Assembly (NCBI RefSeq): GCF_008329525.1
Contig: NZ_NPKQ01000003.1
Coordinates: forward strand, 1-64,000
DNA from: Tardiphaga sp. P9-11
GTDB lineage: Bacteria > Pseudomonadota > Alphaproteobacteria > Rhizobiales > Xanthobacteraceae
Reading direction: 5' to 3'
Length of the DNA: 64,000 nucleotides
The notes under the pieces are model-generated. The model was not told the origin of the DNA and made no database searches. It saw only the letters and a program-made list of their open reading frames with translations. Made by a program: the position numbers and the translations under genes. Shown one piece after another: positions 61,558 through 64,000 of the stretch (the first letter of the stretch is position 1; each line of letters opens with the position of its first letter).

Positions 61558-62580
61558 TCACAACCCCGCGTCGTGCTTCTTCAGCATCGCCTTGAGGTCC
61601 GCATCGATGGCATCGGCGTCGCCGCCAGCCTTCTTCACGGCTGCAGCCCAGGCGGCGTTGAGGGGCTGGACGCCCTTCTTCCATTCGGCGAGCTGCTCAG
61701 GCGTCAGCTTGTAGACTTCGTGATCCGGCAGCGCCTTCATCTTGGTGCGGCCATTGGCTTCGAAGTCGACCCAGGGATCGGTGACCTTGGAGGCCCATTC
61801 CGGCGTGCAGTGATCGTCGATGATCTTCTTCTGCCCCGCGGACATGGAATTATACTTGGCAAGGTTGATGTTGTAGGTGAACACCGTCGAATAGAGTGGC
61901 ACGTCGATGTGATACTTCACCACCTTGTCGATGCCAAACAGGAAGATCGAGCCCCACGGGAACGCGATCTCGTCGGCAACGCCGCGTTCGATCGCATCGC
62001 GCGATTCCGGCGCCGAGGCCTGCACATTGGTGCCGCCGAACAGCTTGACCATTTCGCCGATCGTACTCTGCGCCGGGCGGACCTTCACGCCGTTGAGGTC
62101 TGACGGCACGACGATCTTCTTCTTGCCGTGGATCGAGCCGGGATCGTGGATAAAGGCGAAGCACAACTTGGTGTCCTTCATCTCGGTCTTGGCGTATTTC
62201 TGATACCACTCGTTGAGCGCGAGGGTGCCCTTCTTGCCGTCCGAGAACACGAAGGGCAGCTGGCCCGCAGCCACGATGGGGAAACGGCCGGGCTGATAGC
62301 CGGGATTCACGTAAGTGATATCGGCGATACCATCGCGCGCCATATCGTAATGGTCGAACGCCTTGCCGAGCTGTTCCGAAGGGAATACCGACATCTTGAT
62401 GCTGCCGCCCGAGGCCTTCTCGATATCGGCAGCCCAAGCCTGTGTGGCCGGTACCAGCGGATGGGCCGGCGGCACCCACAGCGATACTTTCATATTGACG
62501 GTTTTGTCTTGCGCTTGCGCGGGCGTGAGTACTGGCATGATGCAGCCAGCCGCCAGCAATGCGAGAATTGCTTTCCTCAT
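61558..62580 (-). CDS. TRAP transporter substrate-binding protein (DctP/TarP-like)
   Basis: Periplasmic TRAP binding protein of 340 residues with signal peptide ending PAQAQ near residue 24, VSLWVPPAHPLVPATQAWAADIEKA, and the conserved arginine region GVKVRPAQSTIGEMVKLFGG that usually contacts the ligand carboxylate. GGGAGAG precedes ATG 62580. First gene of the minus-strand TRAP operon, divergent from pobA. TarP of R. palustris binds p-coumarate, ferulate, caffeate and cinnamate; the same is likely here. Confidence 0.88.
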   Translation of the reverse strand: MRKAILALLAAGCIMPVLTPAQAQDKTVNMKVSLWVPPAHPLVPATQAWAADIEKASGGSIKMSVFPSEQLGKAFDHYDMARDGIADITYVNPGYQPGRFPIVAAGQLPFVFSDGKKGTLALNEWYQKYAKTEMKDTKLCFAFIHDPGSIHGKKKIVVPSDLNGVKVRPAQSTIGEMVKLFGGTNVQASAPESRDAIERGVADEIAFPWGSIFLFGIDKVVKYHIDVPLYSTVFTYNINLAKYNSMSAGQKKIIDDHCTPEWASKVTDPWVDFEANGRTKMKALPDHEVYKLTPEQLAEWKKGVQPLNAAWAAAVKKAGGDADAIDADLKAMLKKHDAGL

Positions 62581-62659
62581 CGTCTCTCCCTCTACGTCCG
62601 TTTGGACGTGTTCTCTCGAACCTGTTCACCGGACCTTGAATGGCCCTTTGCGAATATTG

Positions 62660-62672
62660 TTATATGTTATAA
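62660..62672. promoter_or_regulatory. Candidate CouR operator between TRAP operon and pobA
   Basis: TTATA-TGT-TATAA, a perfect inverted repeat in the 203-base divergent region, about 80 bases before the TRAP binding-protein start and 110 bases before pobA. Same motif as at 58880. Confidence 0.65.
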
Positions 62673-62732
62673 TCATCCTTGCAAGCGGTGCGATTGCATG
62701 CGTTGCGGGCCCAGTGTCGCGACCCCGCTTGA

Positions 62733-63956
<1,224 letters not shown>

Positions 63957-64000
63957 GGCGAAGCTTGGCTAAACTTCCCCACATGCTCGGATGTCATGCG
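63957..64000. other. Right edge
   Basis: Forty-four bases after pobA with no recognisable gene or clear terminator before the window ends. Confidence 0.5.

Overview
The window looks like chromosomal DNA of a metabolically versatile alphaproteobacterium of the Rhodopseudomonas/Bradyrhizobium group (Nitrobacteraceae). The reasons are the high GC content, the PhyR-NepR-EcfG general stress locus, the abundance of branched-chain-type (liv/cou) binding proteins, a cou/tar gene order that I recall from Rhodopseudomonas palustris, and two copies of an intergenic palindromic repeat of the kind common in that family. No rRNA, tRNA, CRISPR array, prophage or insertion sequence was recognised.

Layout. 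(1) 152-4732, minus strand: a complete liv-type ABC transporter (livK-H-M-G-F). It diverges from (2) 4923-12382, plus strand: paaG, paaI, paaK, a TetR gene (paaR), paaZ, an EthD-like protein, a cytochrome P450 and a second hotdog thioesterase. These face (3) paaABCDE and paaX on the minus strand (17056-12383). Together (2) and (3) encode phenylacetyl-CoA formation, ring epoxidation, isomerisation and ring opening; paaF, paaH and paaJ are not in the window. (4) 17396-23152: a MarR regulator with two tandem operator-like palindromes, a RidA protein and a ribose-type ABC importer with two permeases. (5) 23198-29279: a minus-strand catabolic operon (intradiol dioxygenase, SDR, BKACE enzyme, MDR oxidoreductase, cupin, Bug-type binding protein) behind two near-perfect palindromes next to a divergent LacI gene. 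(6) 29662-33728: AtuA/DUF1446 protein, its separate small partner and an orphan ABC binding protein, divergent from a LysR gene. (7) 33738-37623: an NMT1/SsuA-type ABC importer. (8) 37897-39665: phyR divergent from nepR-ecfG, with GGAAC-type stress promoters in both directions. (9) 39899-46732: five tandem paralogous ABC binding-protein genes, the first four each followed by an intrinsic-terminator-like hairpin and none with a permease nearby. (10) 46924-48204: glycerate 2-kinase. (11) 48359-63956: a phenylpropanoid (p-coumarate/ferulate) region with a CouR-like MarR regulator, ABC importer, two binding proteins, SDR, aryl-CoA ligase, enoyl-CoA hydratase, DUF3237 protein, TRAP transporter and pobA.

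How it works together: most of the window takes up plant- and lignin-derived aromatic acids, activates them to CoA thioesters and funnels them to central metabolism. Each module has its own local regulator, and several have visible operator-like palindromes. A TTATA-N3-TATAA motif occurs upstream of the hydratase-ligase operon and between the TRAP operon and pobA, and a weaker form lies at the MarR/ABC divergent promoter, suggesting one CouR regulon.

The most unusual items are the five-gene binding-protein array, the BKACE-dioxygenase operon (possibly a variant hydroxyquinol/3-oxoadipate route), the P450 and EthD genes inside the paa operon, and the shared motif that links uptake, CoA activation and pobA. 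Start sites were chosen by ribosome-binding sites and overlaps. Functions rest on motif and family recognition without database searches.
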